A stretch of DNA of 64,000 nt from contig OY725503.1 in NCBI GenBank assembly GCA_963281255.1, positions 2,728,001 to 2,792,000 of the forward strand, written 5' to 3'. Shown piece by piece: positions 50,645-61,407 of this stretch. Both the position numbers and the translations under genes were made by a program. Each line of letters opens with the position of its first letter. The first letter of the stretch is position 1. The stretch comes from Aphrocallistes beatrix. Lineage: Eukaryota; Porifera; Hexactinellida; Sceptrulophora; Aphrocallistidae. The notes beneath the pieces are model-generated. The model saw nothing but the letters and a program-made list of their open reading frames with translations. It had not been told where the DNA came from and ran no database searches.

Positions 50645-52048
50645 TCTCAACAAATAGATTGCAACTTTCGATATCGCTCATTGTGTTAGTCATAATTGGA
50701 AAAAAAATCAACCTCGAAGGAAGAGCCTAACGGAATTGAACGAACAATATTTGGAAATACAATTGTGGGGGATCACTTGGATTGTCGATGGCGCCGAAAA
50801 CTTTACCTCATTATTAAGATGCCCCAGTACGAATGTGAACTTCATCCATTCGAGGAATCACATGGCGTTCACTATGGCTAAATTTGGAAGTTAATTTCCC
50901 TTCGAATTTGAAAGTAATCACCTCCAATTCCCATAGTAGAGTTTATACTAATGAAATTTCTCTCATGTTTTAAGATTAAGCAATTAGATGACTGAATAAG
51001 TTGGTAACAAGCAGGTGAATTCATGCATTTTTAATGAAAATACATGCGATAAGATGATAATTTATCAAATTACTAAGTTGCCCAACTAAAAAGTGGGATT
51101 AAATATTCAAAGATTCACTATTAAAATGTAATTCACCTAAGTCTAGGTCTGATGAGTCAATAAACAATTAATTACACTCCCGAGCATAGGAGCCAAGTTT
51201 TGGAAAATAAATAAAACCTGGGGGAGGCCAAGAGCGAGCGATGGTAAGGGGAGGTCTGGGGGGATTGCCCCCCAGAAAATCTTTTGGATCTCAGACGATC
51301 AAATATCGATTTACAGCTATTGTTGTTAACTAGGGAAAAGAAAATATCGGACTATAGTGGAATAAAAATGTAGTTGGGATATATATTTACACTCAATTAA
51401 CAGAAGGAAGGTTGGGGAATGTACTGGGTACTGTAGTTATATTAAGAGCTATTCTATCTCTGGAAACTGTAAGAGTACGAAGCCCGTCATTGTAGGTAAT
51501 AGTTCTCTCGAACTCGATGTCATCTGGTTTGAAATGATGTATACATACCTAAACGGTGAGCAGAAGTGTAAATGTGACAATCAGCAAATGAAACATAATC
51601 ATTGAAACTTACTTGAATCAATGTCAAACTAATTCCAAGCTAAGAGATCGCAAAGAACGTTTACTGATGGAATCTGCCTAATCTAAGAGCATAACTGACA
51701 ACGAAGAAAAGGTAGATAAGTTCTTATTTAGTTCATTTCCAGATCTTCTCTCTAAACTAATTTAATCGACCTACGAAAAGGTTGGATAGCTAATGTATAA
51801 TAACACTATATTTTATATTAAGAATTATTATTTCAGAAACCGGACTTTTCATGACCGATCCATGTCAATAAACTACGAAATATATATCAAAGCATTTGAT
51901 AACAAAAACGTTGAAATTCCGACTCCGCGAAAGTTGAGATCATCCTCAATGAGTTAGATAAATATTTACCAATATTTCGGCTTAATAGCTCTCAAACTGA
52001 ATGTTCTATTCAAAATCATGTCAAACTTGACATCCATGGCCTCGAGAG
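50645..52048. other. Spacer, nothing firmly recognised
   Basis: A 61-codon frame at 50696-50881 (with PQYECELHPFEESHG) has no recognisable family. CATAGGAGCCAAGTTTTGG at about 51185 resembles the ends of the CATAGGCG elements and may mark a relic. Confidence 0.3.
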
Positions 52049-53716
52049 CATAGGCGCAAAGTACTTGGGGGTGGGCGGCCCCTCCAGGTCTGGAGGCTGG
52101 GGAGGTGGCCAAGCTTAGAGCTTGTGGGGGACCCTGGGGCCGGGCAGTGGAGCAGTGGAGGAAGCTGAGGTATGAAAAAACTTCACACAAACTTACAGGT
52201 TGCAAATAAACGCTCCCGCAAACCGAGTATTTTTTTGGAAAAAGGCTTTCATCAAAATGTTTCAAAAATTGAAAGATAGGTAGTCTACCATATCAAGTAC
52301 CATAAAAGACCAGAAAAAATGAGAAAAATAAAAAAATGTCAAATTAATATGGATTTGAAAAAAAGGGCCAAAAATCGCCGAAAAATCGCCATTTTTTCTC
52401 TAAATCAGCTATAAATTTTCGAATATATACAAATTCAGAAATGTTCTGGTCTTTTCTATATTGCTAAATGAGTTAGAACAGCTATGGAAAATTTGAGCTT
52501 TCTATCACAAGCCCAATTTGACATTATTTTTTTTAAAATTTTGAAATTTTAAAGTCAGATATAAGGATTTAAAGTTAAAATATTAAATACCACATGTAAA
52601 ATAGGTCATTAATTGCAAATAAAAGCATTTACAGGCATATATTTGCATTTAAAATAATTATTTTAACATATTCGAACTAAATTTGAGAAAAATAGCGAAA
52701 ATAAGCTGAAAATCCACAAAATCCCTTGAGGTCGCATAATCCTGAATATTTTCAGGTCATTGTGAATAATAATTCATATTGCTACTATTCCAGAGTCAAA
52801 TCTTTCAGTTAATTATGAATAATAAGCTTCTAAAAAGTATATAAGGAACTTACAACAAGAGTCTACGACTTTTATTTAGTTCCCAAGTTAGGATTTTTGA
52901 AAACTGCTACGTCATTACATGAAAATATATTTTTAAAAATTCGTGTCCTGATCGGAGTTTAAGAGATATCGTCTTGAAATTTTTACAGGAGGTGCAAAGT
53001 GATATGGAAATGTGCACATCGGTATACGACTTTTGATTTATGCTGAATCAGCATGATGACACAGCATTTTGTCACTTTCACCATTTCTCCTATATTATCC
53101 AAAGTATAAATAGTAGAAACTTGATATTGATATCGAAGGTAGGCAATGGAGTCCACTAGATAGTATCAAAGTCTCCAATTGATCGGGCCGATATCCAAGG
53201 TGACAATGACGGATCAAAATTTTTATCTCGTCATCATCTCATTAAATATTCAAAGTTCGATAACTGTTTCTCCTATCCTAGATCTTGATATATAAGTTTC
53301 CAATGATGAAAGGAAAGGACGTTGCTTCCCGAGGTGCGTTGGAGCTTGATCAGATCAAGTCCCAATCCAACTACCGCAATATACGTATATAACCAACTAT
53401 TGTGATCATTACGAGCCTGTTATTTCAATGCTGTACTGCCCTACTCCAACATATGGACAGTGGAATAATAAACTTTAGTGACACTTCACCAGCGATCCAT
53501 CCATCTTAAGTGTGACTCACTGCCCATCATCAGAATAGCGATAAATCGTACTGTCGGAATATTATCATTCAATACGTGCAAATACTCCTAAAAATAACTA
53601 CATTCTACCCCTCTAGCTGAGATCTTTCAATTTAATTGGTGGATCTAACCTCACATCTAGACAGATCAACATATTGAAAAGTGGGGGGTCCTAATTTGGC
53701 TAACTCTGCGCCTATG
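52049..53716. mobile_element. CATAGGCGCA-ended TIR element containing palindrome-family sequence
   Basis: CATAGGCGCAAAGTA at the left and ACTCTGCGCCTATG at the right are inverse with one or two mismatches. The interior from about 52260 to 52960 is homologous to 2190-2810 of the giant palindrome (shared AAAAAGGGCCAAAAA, CTGAAAATCCACAAA, CTTGAGG, TAAGCTTC.AAAAAGTATA, GTCTACGACTTTTA, GCTACGTCAT). Whether the outer ends and interior form one element is uncertain. Confidence 0.5.
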
Positions 53717-54186
53717 ATGATGAGTTCCAAATTTGTTACCGATTAAGCAGTACACTTGACTGGTTCAACTGACAAACATTCGAAAAGTTGAACACTTAAC
53801 TGATAATACTTTCGGTCTCTCGACTTAAATTTCTCCGGGAGAAGGGATGGAAACAGAGTATTATACACAGCCTACCAATGATACGATCCTAATATTCCTC
53901 ACCGATAAATCCACATATGCTCAAATCGAAAAATTATATTGTCGAAAATTCAAAGGTTTATCGATGTAACTTAAAAATAATGCGCCAAAAGGATCATCCA
54001 TCATGAAACTGACCTTTCTTTTTAGCTTAATTATCTTCTAAATGGTTGAATGGGAAGTTGATACATTCATTTATATTCATGCAATTATATACTGTATTGA
54101 TTATATTTTTCACTGTGTTTGAAGTTATTCTAATCAATCATTCAATCATTTATTATTATTATGTTCGTTCGAGTCTAGATTTATAT
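53717..54186. other. Spacer, nothing recognised
   Basis: No frame, repeat or site that I can support. Confidence 0.3.
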
Positions 54187-54314
54187 CCTTACAATTAAAA
54201 CTCGATTAATGTTTGTCTACACAATTCCTATCTACAAAATGAAATTGGGACCAGAAGGTTAGTTCATAATTAATGAATGTTCATATTAAGCGGGTTCATA
54301 ATAAGCGACCCTGA

Positions 54315-54318
<4 letters not shown>

Positions 54319-54383
<65 letters not shown>
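54319..54383. repeat. (TA)n microsatellite
   Basis: Uninterrupted TA repeats of about 65 bases, used as target by the adjacent TA-specific MITE. Confidence 0.97.
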
Positions 54384-54386
<3 letters not shown>

Positions 54387-54777
54387 TCGAACCTGCTATA
54401 ACGGCCACTCTATATAACGGTCACCTGTCTATAGCGGTCACCAATGAACAGTCCCGTCCGAAATTCCATAATATTGAACCTGTGTATAGCGGTCACCTGC
54501 TCAACGCGGCCAGCGGCCACTCGTTTGTTGTCCCTTACTGACCCTTAAACTGTGTATAACGGCCATCACCTTTTTCACCTTTTTATGTGTTTATTACAGG
54601 ACATGTTACGAACGATAAACAAGTTTCATGTAATTACTTCAAATAATGGAACTACATGTAGTAACTATGTTTTATTCTAGATAGGGTTAAGACAATCACC
54701 TGTATATAACGGTCACCTCTGTATAACGGCCAATTTTGTCCAGTCCCTTGGGTGGCCGTTACATACAGGTTCCACTG
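54384..54777. mobile_element. Pogo/Tigger-like MITE
   Basis: CAGTCGAACCTGCTATAACG and the inverse CGTTACATACAGGTTCCACTG bound 394 bp; TA is on both sides. Reiterated TATAACGGTCACC boxes occur inside both ends. No transposase. Confidence 0.85.
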
Positions 54778-55294
54778 TATATATATATATGTGTAACGAA
54801 TTGATTGAAAAAACTGCCGGTCATAGAAAGCTAATTTTTGGCATGTGGGAGTCTTTTGGCTATGGCTCCAGTAAGTTCTGAGCTCAGAGCAAAATGTCGA
54901 CTCATCATAGAATTATGACGTCATTGTCACGTTTTTAAAAGTTAATCAATACAGTTATTAAAGCATATCTCAGTCATTATAGGAGATAGAAGGCTGAAAT
55001 TTTAATCTGTATACTAACATACCACACAAATGATGGACCTATAATCAAAAAATGATGACTCATCACTTTGTTATGACGTCATCATGACGCATCATAAAAT
55101 TTAAAATTGACAAATTTGGTGATTTTTCGAGTAATATCGATTATAACAGTAGGACAGACATATTTAGAGATGCTATCTCCCTTATAATCAACCAATGTGA
55201 CCCCAGGCAACCGAAGGGAGCCTCTGGCGGACACAAAGTGTCCGCCATCCGCGCAGCGCAAGCAAGCGAAGCGCGCTTGTGACAGATATATATA

Positions 55295-55723
55295 CACTGC
55301 CTGAATAAAAGTATTCATGCATCCCATAATTCCCCATACAAATAGTTATAATACTGATTTATTTAGTGAGTCATGGTATTTAATTGGTAAGAGATACCCT
55401 TAATTTAACTTCAAATTCGAATTCTCAACATTCAAATTACCCACTTTATAAGTTTTCAACTTAATTACTCTTCTTCAAGATTAAGTATTCTCTGCATTTG
55501 CTTTCCTATGCAACATGTCACGAGTGATCACCATTGTGGTATGAGGTGGCACAGTTTGAAATTTTTTTACCTTGTGGTAGTGTAAACAAGTTGAAAGATT
55601 AAAAGGAAGTTAAATTCAGCATATCTCTTATCAATTAAATACCTTGACTCGCTAAATAAATCAGTATTATAACTATTTGTATGGGGAATTATGGGGTGAA
55701 CCAATACTTTTGTTCAGGAAGTG
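55295..55723. mobile_element. Mariner-type MITE with about 120-bp TIRs
   Basis: CACTGCCTGAATAAAAGTAT and ATACTTTTGTTCAGGAAGTG are the inverse ends, with TA on each side. The inverted identity continues for about 120 bp (CCCATAATTCCCCATACAAA, ATAATACTGATTTATTTAG). Confidence 0.9.
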
Positions 55724-55734
55724 TATATATACAA

Positions 55735-55866
55735 TGGAATTCGCTTATTAGCAACTCGAGTTTTGCTCATAAAATGGTTCCTAATACGCGAAGTTGCTAA
55801 TAAGGAAACAGAATTAATACAAAATCTTCACCTGGGACCTGAAGATTGGTTGCTAATAGAGTAATA
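55735..55866. repeat. Tigger-like end fragment
   Basis: AATTCGCTTATTAGCAACTC, CGAAGTTGCTAATAAGGAAA and ACCTGGGACCTGAAGATTGG parallel the relic at 12280-12460. Confidence 0.5.
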
Positions 55867-55867
55867 T

Positions 55868-56404
55868 CCTTACTATTAAAACTCGATTATTGTATATTTA
55901 TATCTATATCTATATATCTATCTGTAACGAATTGATTGAAGAAACTGCCGGGCGCAGAAGGCTGATTTTTAGTCTTTTGGCTATGGCTCCAGTAAGTTCT
56001 GAGTTCAAAGCAAAATGTCGACTCATCATGGAATTATGACGTCATTGTCACATTTTTAAAAGTTAAGCAACACAGTTATTCGGGCATAACTCAGCCATTA
56101 TAGGAGATAGAAGGCTGAAATTTTAATAGAATATGTATACTAACATACCTCACATATGATGTAACTATCATCCAAGAATGATGACTCATCACTTTGTTAT
56201 GACGTCATCATTACGCATCAAAAATTTTAAAATTGACAAATTTGGTGATTTTTCAAGTGATGTCGAATATAAAAGTAAGAGACATATTTAGAGATGCTAT
56301 CTCCCTAATAATTAACCAATGTGACCCCAGGCGACCGAAGGGAGCCTCCGGCGGACATATAGTGTCCGCCAGCCGCGCAGCGCAAGCAAGCGAAGCGAAC
56401 TTGT
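55868..56404 (+). repeat. Module M copy 2 (complete)
   Basis: It runs from TTACTATTAAAACTCGATTA through TATA/TATC microsatellite, GTAACGAATTGATTGAAGAA, TATGGCTCCAGTAAGTTC, GTCGACTCATCATGGAATTA, TGACGTCATTGTCAC, AACTCAGCCATTATAGGAGA, GATGACTCATCAC, TTATGACGTCATCATTACGC and AATGTGACCCCAGGCGACCG to the tail GCCGCGCAGCGCAAGCAAGC. It holds two TGACGTCA and a TGACTCA core. It forms an inverted pair with copy 3. Confidence 0.9.
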
Positions 56405-56453
56405 TGCTATTGAGTTACAAATAAGCAAATTCAACTGTATATATATATAACAT

Positions 56454-56683
56454 TCTTACTATTAAAACTCGATTAATGCGTATATATATACATACAGTAG
56501 AACGTCAGTTATCCGAACACTCCAGTTATCCGAATCCCTTGGTTGACCAAACTAAAATATACTAAATTTATAAATGATGCATCCTTGAGTTGAGAATTGA
56601 AAGTACTTCATTGCAATCATTTTATATACTATTGATGATATGTACATAGATCAATATGTATTTTATCCAAATTCATCATTACA
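56454..56683. repeat. Module M start followed by a Tigger-like end
   Basis: TTACTATTAAAACTCGATTA near 56456, then CAGTAGAACGTCAGTTATCC (56495 on) with CAGTTATCCGAATCCC boxes, typical of a pogo/Tigger terminus. No matching other end is visible before copy 3 begins. Confidence 0.6.
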
Positions 56684-57226
56684 AGCGCGCTTCGCTTGCT
56701 TGCGCTGCGCGGCTGGCGGACACTTTGTGTCCGCCGGAGGCTCCCTTCGGTCGCCTGGGGTCACATTGGTTAATTATTAGGGAGATAACATCTCTAAATA
56801 TGTCTGTCTTACTTTTAAATTCGATATAACTTTAAAAATCACCAAATTTGTCAATTTTAAAATTTTTGATGGGTAATGATGACGTCATAACAAAGTGATG
56901 AGTCATCATTCTTTGATGATAGTTACATCATATGTGAGGTATGTTAGTATACATATTCTATTAAAATTTCAGCCTTCTATCTCCTATAATGGCTGAATTA
57001 TGCCCGAATAACTGTGTTGCTTAACTTTTAAAAATGTGACAATGACGTCATAATTCCATGATGAGTCGACATTTTGCTCTGAACTCAGAACTTACTGGAG
57101 CCATAGCCAAAAGACTCCCACATGCCAAAAATCAGCCTTCTGCGCCCTGCAGTTTCTTCAATCAATTCGTTACAGAGATATATAGATATAAATATACAAT
57201 AATCGAGTTTTAATAGTAAGGATGAC
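56684..57226 (-). repeat. Module M copy 3 (complete, reverse)
   Basis: It begins with the tail AAGCGCGCTTCGCTTGCTTG and GGCGGACACTTTGTGTCCGCC and ends with CAATAATCGAGTTTTAATAG. Nearly identical to the reverse complement of copy 2, including both TGACGTCA sites and TGAGTCA. Copies 2 and 3 make a 1.36-kb inverted repeat. Confidence 0.9.
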
Positions 57227-57234
57227 TACTCATA

Positions 57235-58645
57235 GCATTCTATATACTAAGGCAGTCACCAAAAAATTAGTACCATGGATTGGATAAATACTTCAAAACC
57301 AATAATTTTGATATTATAGATATTTCAATTTTCCATAATTTAGGCATTCACCCACCCACCCTTACAAACTAACTAGTATTATATCAGAACAAATGAAATG
57401 AGATATATTATTTGGTTTTTAATGAACATAGTCGAATTAATTAATACTCAATACATACAAAATATCAAAAGAATAGTTAATCACAATATTGAGACTTGAG
57501 AGACAGACTTGACTTAGTTTGAGAGATAGATTTGAATTAGCTTGAGAGACAGATTTGACCTCAGACCTGAGACTTGAGGCATCATAAGGGAACAATATAC
57601 CTCTACAAGTAATAAGAAACTATCACACTCCGGCCTTTCAATAGGATATAGTCACACATTCCGGACTTCTACAGCCTGTGAAGTCGACTAAATAAACAAA
57701 GAATATATTAAATTAGTTCTTGAATTTAGCAAGTTTATTATCCTCTTGTTTTAATACTAGTGCATTATACGAGTATATAGATCTTAACTTTCTAGAATTG
57801 TACAATGTTCTAGTTCCATAGTAGTACATGCCCAATGAACAATATTAGTAAGGGAAGAGCCAGAATAAATATTTTAAATTTCTGCTGAGGGTGCAGACAC
57901 ATCGTCATAGGCGTAATTCCAGGGGTGGCAGGGGTAGCGTGCCACCCCAGACCTAAATGTTATGTCGACTTGGGGTGGCATGCCACATTAGTTTGATATA
58001 TGTTTACAAATATGGCCACCCCAGCTAACCATAAAAAAATCAAAATAGTTACGCCTATGATCGTCATTAAACGATTATTATTCCCTACCCAATTCACATT
58101 GTACATTTTCTAAACATCATTGTGAATTTCAAGAACTCAACAGTTTGGTTCTTGTCTACACTTCTTTTCCATGATATAAGCTAACAGTCGGGCTGAAGTT
58201 GACTAATGGAAAAGCCTAAGGGCCAAAATTACATTTCGCCTTTCCAAGCTGACAACCAGCAGGCTTTCGATGTTAATTTGGAGCACGTTTAGATAAATTA
58301 CACATCCGAATTAAAAAAGGGTACTTATGCCCACGTTTTTGTAGTAACGAGGATTGCATTCACTAAATTGGGGAAGGCAACACTTTTTCTTAGTTTTTTA
58401 AATTCAGTAAATTGTTTCTAACCAACTGGAGTATGTATATGCAATGAGTCTAGAATAATTATATTACTTAAGAAATAACTCACCCTTGGAATCTTGTTGT
58501 TTGGTAGTATTCACAGGTCTCATACCATTTTCACGAAGAGCACCATCTTTTGGGAAATTGAAAAACTTCATGAAGTGTTCTACTCCTCTGTAATTGGAAA
58601 TAGAGTCTGAAGATCGTCCAAATAATAATTTAAGCAATTAAAACC
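57235..58645 (-). repeat. 1.4-kb interspersed repeat, copy B
   Basis: Reverse-complement counterpart of 30515-31960. It retains CATTCTATATACTAAGGCAG without the hAT insertion, tandem GAGAGACAGATTTGA-type units at 57500-57560, TCACACTCCGGCCTTTC, the MITE 57906-58059, ACAACCAGCAGGC and ATTGAAAAACTTCATGAAGT. On the minus strand, near 58600-58485, a short open reading (HFMKFFNFPKDGALRENG) ends at a GTGAGT donor-like site. Confidence 0.8.
57906..58059. mobile_element. CATAGGCGTAA MITE with 5-bp flanks
   Basis: CATAGGCGTAATTCC and TAGTTACGCCTATG are inverse at the ends. ATCGT is directly repeated on both sides (57901-57905, 58060-58064). 154 bp with GGGGTGGCA boxes. Confidence 0.8.
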
Positions 58646-58928
58646 CTACTTGGACTTGGGGTACTGTTTCATGCTATTTTCACCCATATGCTATTTCCAC
58701 CCAAACCATGGATTCTATCTCTATGCTACTTTCACCCAAGTGTTGATTAGTAGATTATCATTTTTATGGTTTCGATCATTGTTGTTGATGATTATTACAA
58801 TGGCATTATTTATACACAGTTATGCACAATGGTATTATTTATATACAGTTATGCATATAATACCTTCGTTCAAGTGTAATGTTTATTTATTTTTGCTTTT
58901 ACTTGATCAATTAATCGATTTTATTTTT

Positions 58929-59371
58929 ATGGACATTGAAGTTTACGATGGTTTGTTGAAATACTTAAATGATGATATATTTCCCCAAAGAGTACTTGAA
59001 GCAAGTTCCAGATATGCAGTAAAGAATTACAGAGCTATGGCTGCAGGTTACATAGTAAAAGAGGGTTCTATTTACAAGGTAAGGATTCAAAATCAGCATA
59101 GCAACGAGCACAAAAAAATCAATAATTCAAAATGATGTTTGGTCTATTTGGCTCAAAATACTATTTTAAATGTGCATACGTATTATTTATACTTGTAGAT
59201 CGTAAAACAGGTTGACGAGATTAAATTCTTAAAATGCGCTAAAATACAAGAAGTACAAGAATTACTGAAAAAATTCCATGATGTGCCAGGCATGATCGCA
59301 TCAACTCTACATATCGTAATATTTCCAGGGAATTTTACTGGAAGGCAATGTCAAGAGATGTTAAAGAATAT
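58929..59371 (+). CDS. GIN1/KRBA2/Ginger-type integrase-like gene, N-terminal exons
   Basis: Exon 1 is 58929-59078: MDIEVYDGLLKYLNDDIFPQ, ASSRYAVKNYRAMAAGYIVK, EGSIYK, ending at AAG|GTAAGG. Exon 2 starts at 59199 after TACTTGTAG: IVKQVDEIKFLKCAKIQEVQ, ELLKKFHDVPG; then, only after a one-base shift, HDRINSTYRNISREFYWKAM, SRDVKEYV, ending at a GTGAGT donor near 59371. The H..H pattern and REFYWKAMSRDV are typical of the H2C2 zinc-binding domain before integrase cores in GIN1, KRBA2-like and Ginger proteins. The shift may be real decay or a sequence error. Downstream exons would fall at or beyond the gap. An upstream in-frame ATG at 58650 lies in unrelated sequence, so I prefer 58929. Confidence 0.5.
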
Positions 59372-59606
59372 GTGAGTTGTTTATTTACTACCTCATATGA
59401 AGCCAGTTTATCCAAACCTTTTGCAGGGGACGTAGGATACTTTATTATTTGTTTCCTTATTAGTAATTCAATTACAGAGACATAAAATTTCAATTGTTAA
59501 AAATTCCTTTGAATTCGTTTACACATTCAGACGATACGTGGCCAGAGGGTTCATGGACACCCATGAACAATGTAGTTGCTTCTTCTCTACTACTGTCACG
59601 CCGTGG

Positions 59607-59806
59607 NNNNNNNNNNNNNNNNNNNNNNNNNNNNNNNNNNNNNNNNNNNNNNNNNNNNNNNNNNNNNNNNNNNNNNNNNNNNNNNNNNNNNNNNNNNNNN
59701 NNNNNNNNNNNNNNNNNNNNNNNNNNNNNNNNNNNNNNNNNNNNNNNNNNNNNNNNNNNNNNNNNNNNNNNNNNNNNNNNNNNNNNNNNNNNNNNNNNNN
59801 NNNNNN
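59607..59806. other. Assembly gap (200 N)
   Basis: Exactly 200 unknown bases; frames that cross it are meaningless. Confidence 1.
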
Positions 59807-59814
59807 CGCAGAAG

Positions 59815-60330
59815 TTATATAATCGCTTAATAGGAAGTAGTCTATTGGCTATCATATAAGATCAAATTTGAAAGAATAGTTATTGCGGTTTTCAAGATAT
59901 GAACTCAACTGATCAAGATGCGTTTCCATAGCAACATTCCATGAAAAAAATTCTCAAATTTTCGCATCAACTCATTCACAGTTCAGTTCGAAACGAAAAA
60001 ACTATAATAAACAACCACTTAGAAGTGCCCTTAAACAACCTCTTAAAATCAATAAATTTGTCCCAAATATAACATATTGTGCAATCATATGATGACTAAT
60101 AGAAATTTTAACAACGGATATGAATACTTCGGCGCCATATTTATATATGCTGGTAATGCATTCCGAAGCTCAATTCTGCGTCGTTCAAGATTTTAGGCAG
60201 ATCATGTATTTGTTCAACCATCTTCGACCGCATCCCTGGTCCATTTTTGAGATTTAGATGGGAGGCTTTATGTACAGAGTGCTATGGTCGGAATAAATAT
60301 CGGATTGTTCAGCAAATATTAGTCCTCCTA
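59815..60330. repeat. Half-copy of the 62951-64000 palindromic element
   Basis: AATAGGAAGTAGTCTATTGG, AGATCAAATTTGAAAGAA, GATGACTAATAGAAATTTTA, GCCATATTTATATATGCTGG and TTTTAGGCAGATCATGTAT match, in order, the right arm at 63535-63980. The left arm would fall into the gap or is absent. Confidence 0.75.
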
Positions 60331-61400
60331 AATTAACTTTTCAACTCATTTGTTACATTTATTGAATTCCTATTACATAGCAACAACAGCATTGCACTGT
60401 TTATGTTTAGTCTGTCTGCGGTCAAATATACATCAGACTTATAATTCCTAATGCACATATCAATTGCAGAATGTTGTAAGAATTAGTGATATTATAGTGG
60501 AAGACATAAGAGCACTGTCAAAATGGTAGAAATTGAGAGTTGTCAGGTCAACTTTATATTTTTACAAAAGGAATAAAATTTTGAGTCATATATAGAAAGC
60601 GTTTACAGGTACAAATATGTGAATAACTCAAAGAGAACATATGGAAACCAAATGAATTTTTTTATACAATGAATTAGGACTATAAACAGTAGAATACCAA
60701 AAAATAAAACAGTTTACAAAATATTCATTTTTGTTACGTCATAGTTCCGGTTTGCTTCCGGAGTTGGTTTCAGTTCCAGTTTTCACATAGAAAAGGAACT
60801 CAAAACTTAATTTACTCAAGTTTTTGGCATTCTCCATATGTAAAAAAATGAGCATAGCAATTTATGAAAGAGTTTGATGAATATTTTTCATTCGAGTGAT
60901 TCGAGTTTAATAAGGGATGGTGATTTTACCATTGTGAAAATCCTTGGTCAAACAACAAAAATTCCAAATTTTATGACGTCATAAGTCAAAAACCACATGA
61001 CCGGGGATTGATCTGAAATTTTAACAAAAGTAAAGACATATCAGTCGCACAGCAAATTTCAGACAAATCGGTTGATGGTGGTGAAATGACTGCTTGATTT
61101 GACGTGGAATTCCCCAAACACTAATCTAGTTTTAATAGTAAGGATATCAGTAGTTGTTGAATATCTATCTTCTGACTTGAAAGATCGTGTTCTGGTCGAA
61201 ACGAAATGCGATTTACAATTGATATCGCCCGAACATTATAAATTTAACTGATTTTGAAAAAATTCTAAATTGTAAAAGTAAAAATTCAATCTACGTAGTA
61301 AATGTTTATCTTTGATCGGTATTTTTATTAAAACTAGCCAAATTTGCACTAATTTCAATAGCGCAGCTCACAGATTGTAGATACTCACCTTACTTCTACA
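60331..61400. other. AT-rich spacer with a module M end
   Basis: No gene supported. CTAATCTAGTTTTAATAGTAAGG at 61122-61144 is the module M terminus in reverse, and TTTTATGACGTCATAAGTC at about 60970 holds another TGACGTCA core. Confidence 0.4.
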
Positions 61401-61407
61401 AGTTATA

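Larger units (their letters stand above)
54187..55282 (+). repeat. Module M copy 1 (interrupted)
   Basis: The 5' end CAATTAAAACTCGATTAATG is at about 54190. The body runs from 54792 (TGTAACGAATTGATTGAA) through GAATTATGACGTCATTGTCA (54912 region), GATGACTCATCAC, GTTATGACGTCATCATGACG, AGACATATTTAGAGATGC and the tail GGCGGACACAAAGTGTCCGCC (perfect hairpin near 55228) to GCGCGCTTGT near 55281. Between them lie a Tigger-like end (54240-54318), (TA)n and a pogo-like MITE. Two intact CRE cores TGACGTCA and an AP-1 core TGACTCA are present. Confidence 0.85.

Noticed and set aside
58650-58928. N-terminal extension of the integrase-like ORF to 58650
   Set aside because: The extension is hydrophobic low-complexity sequence, and the ATG at 58929 starts the recognisable region.
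59490-59859. Frames of 84-121 codons across the gap
   Set aside because: Most of each frame is the 200-N gap; no information.
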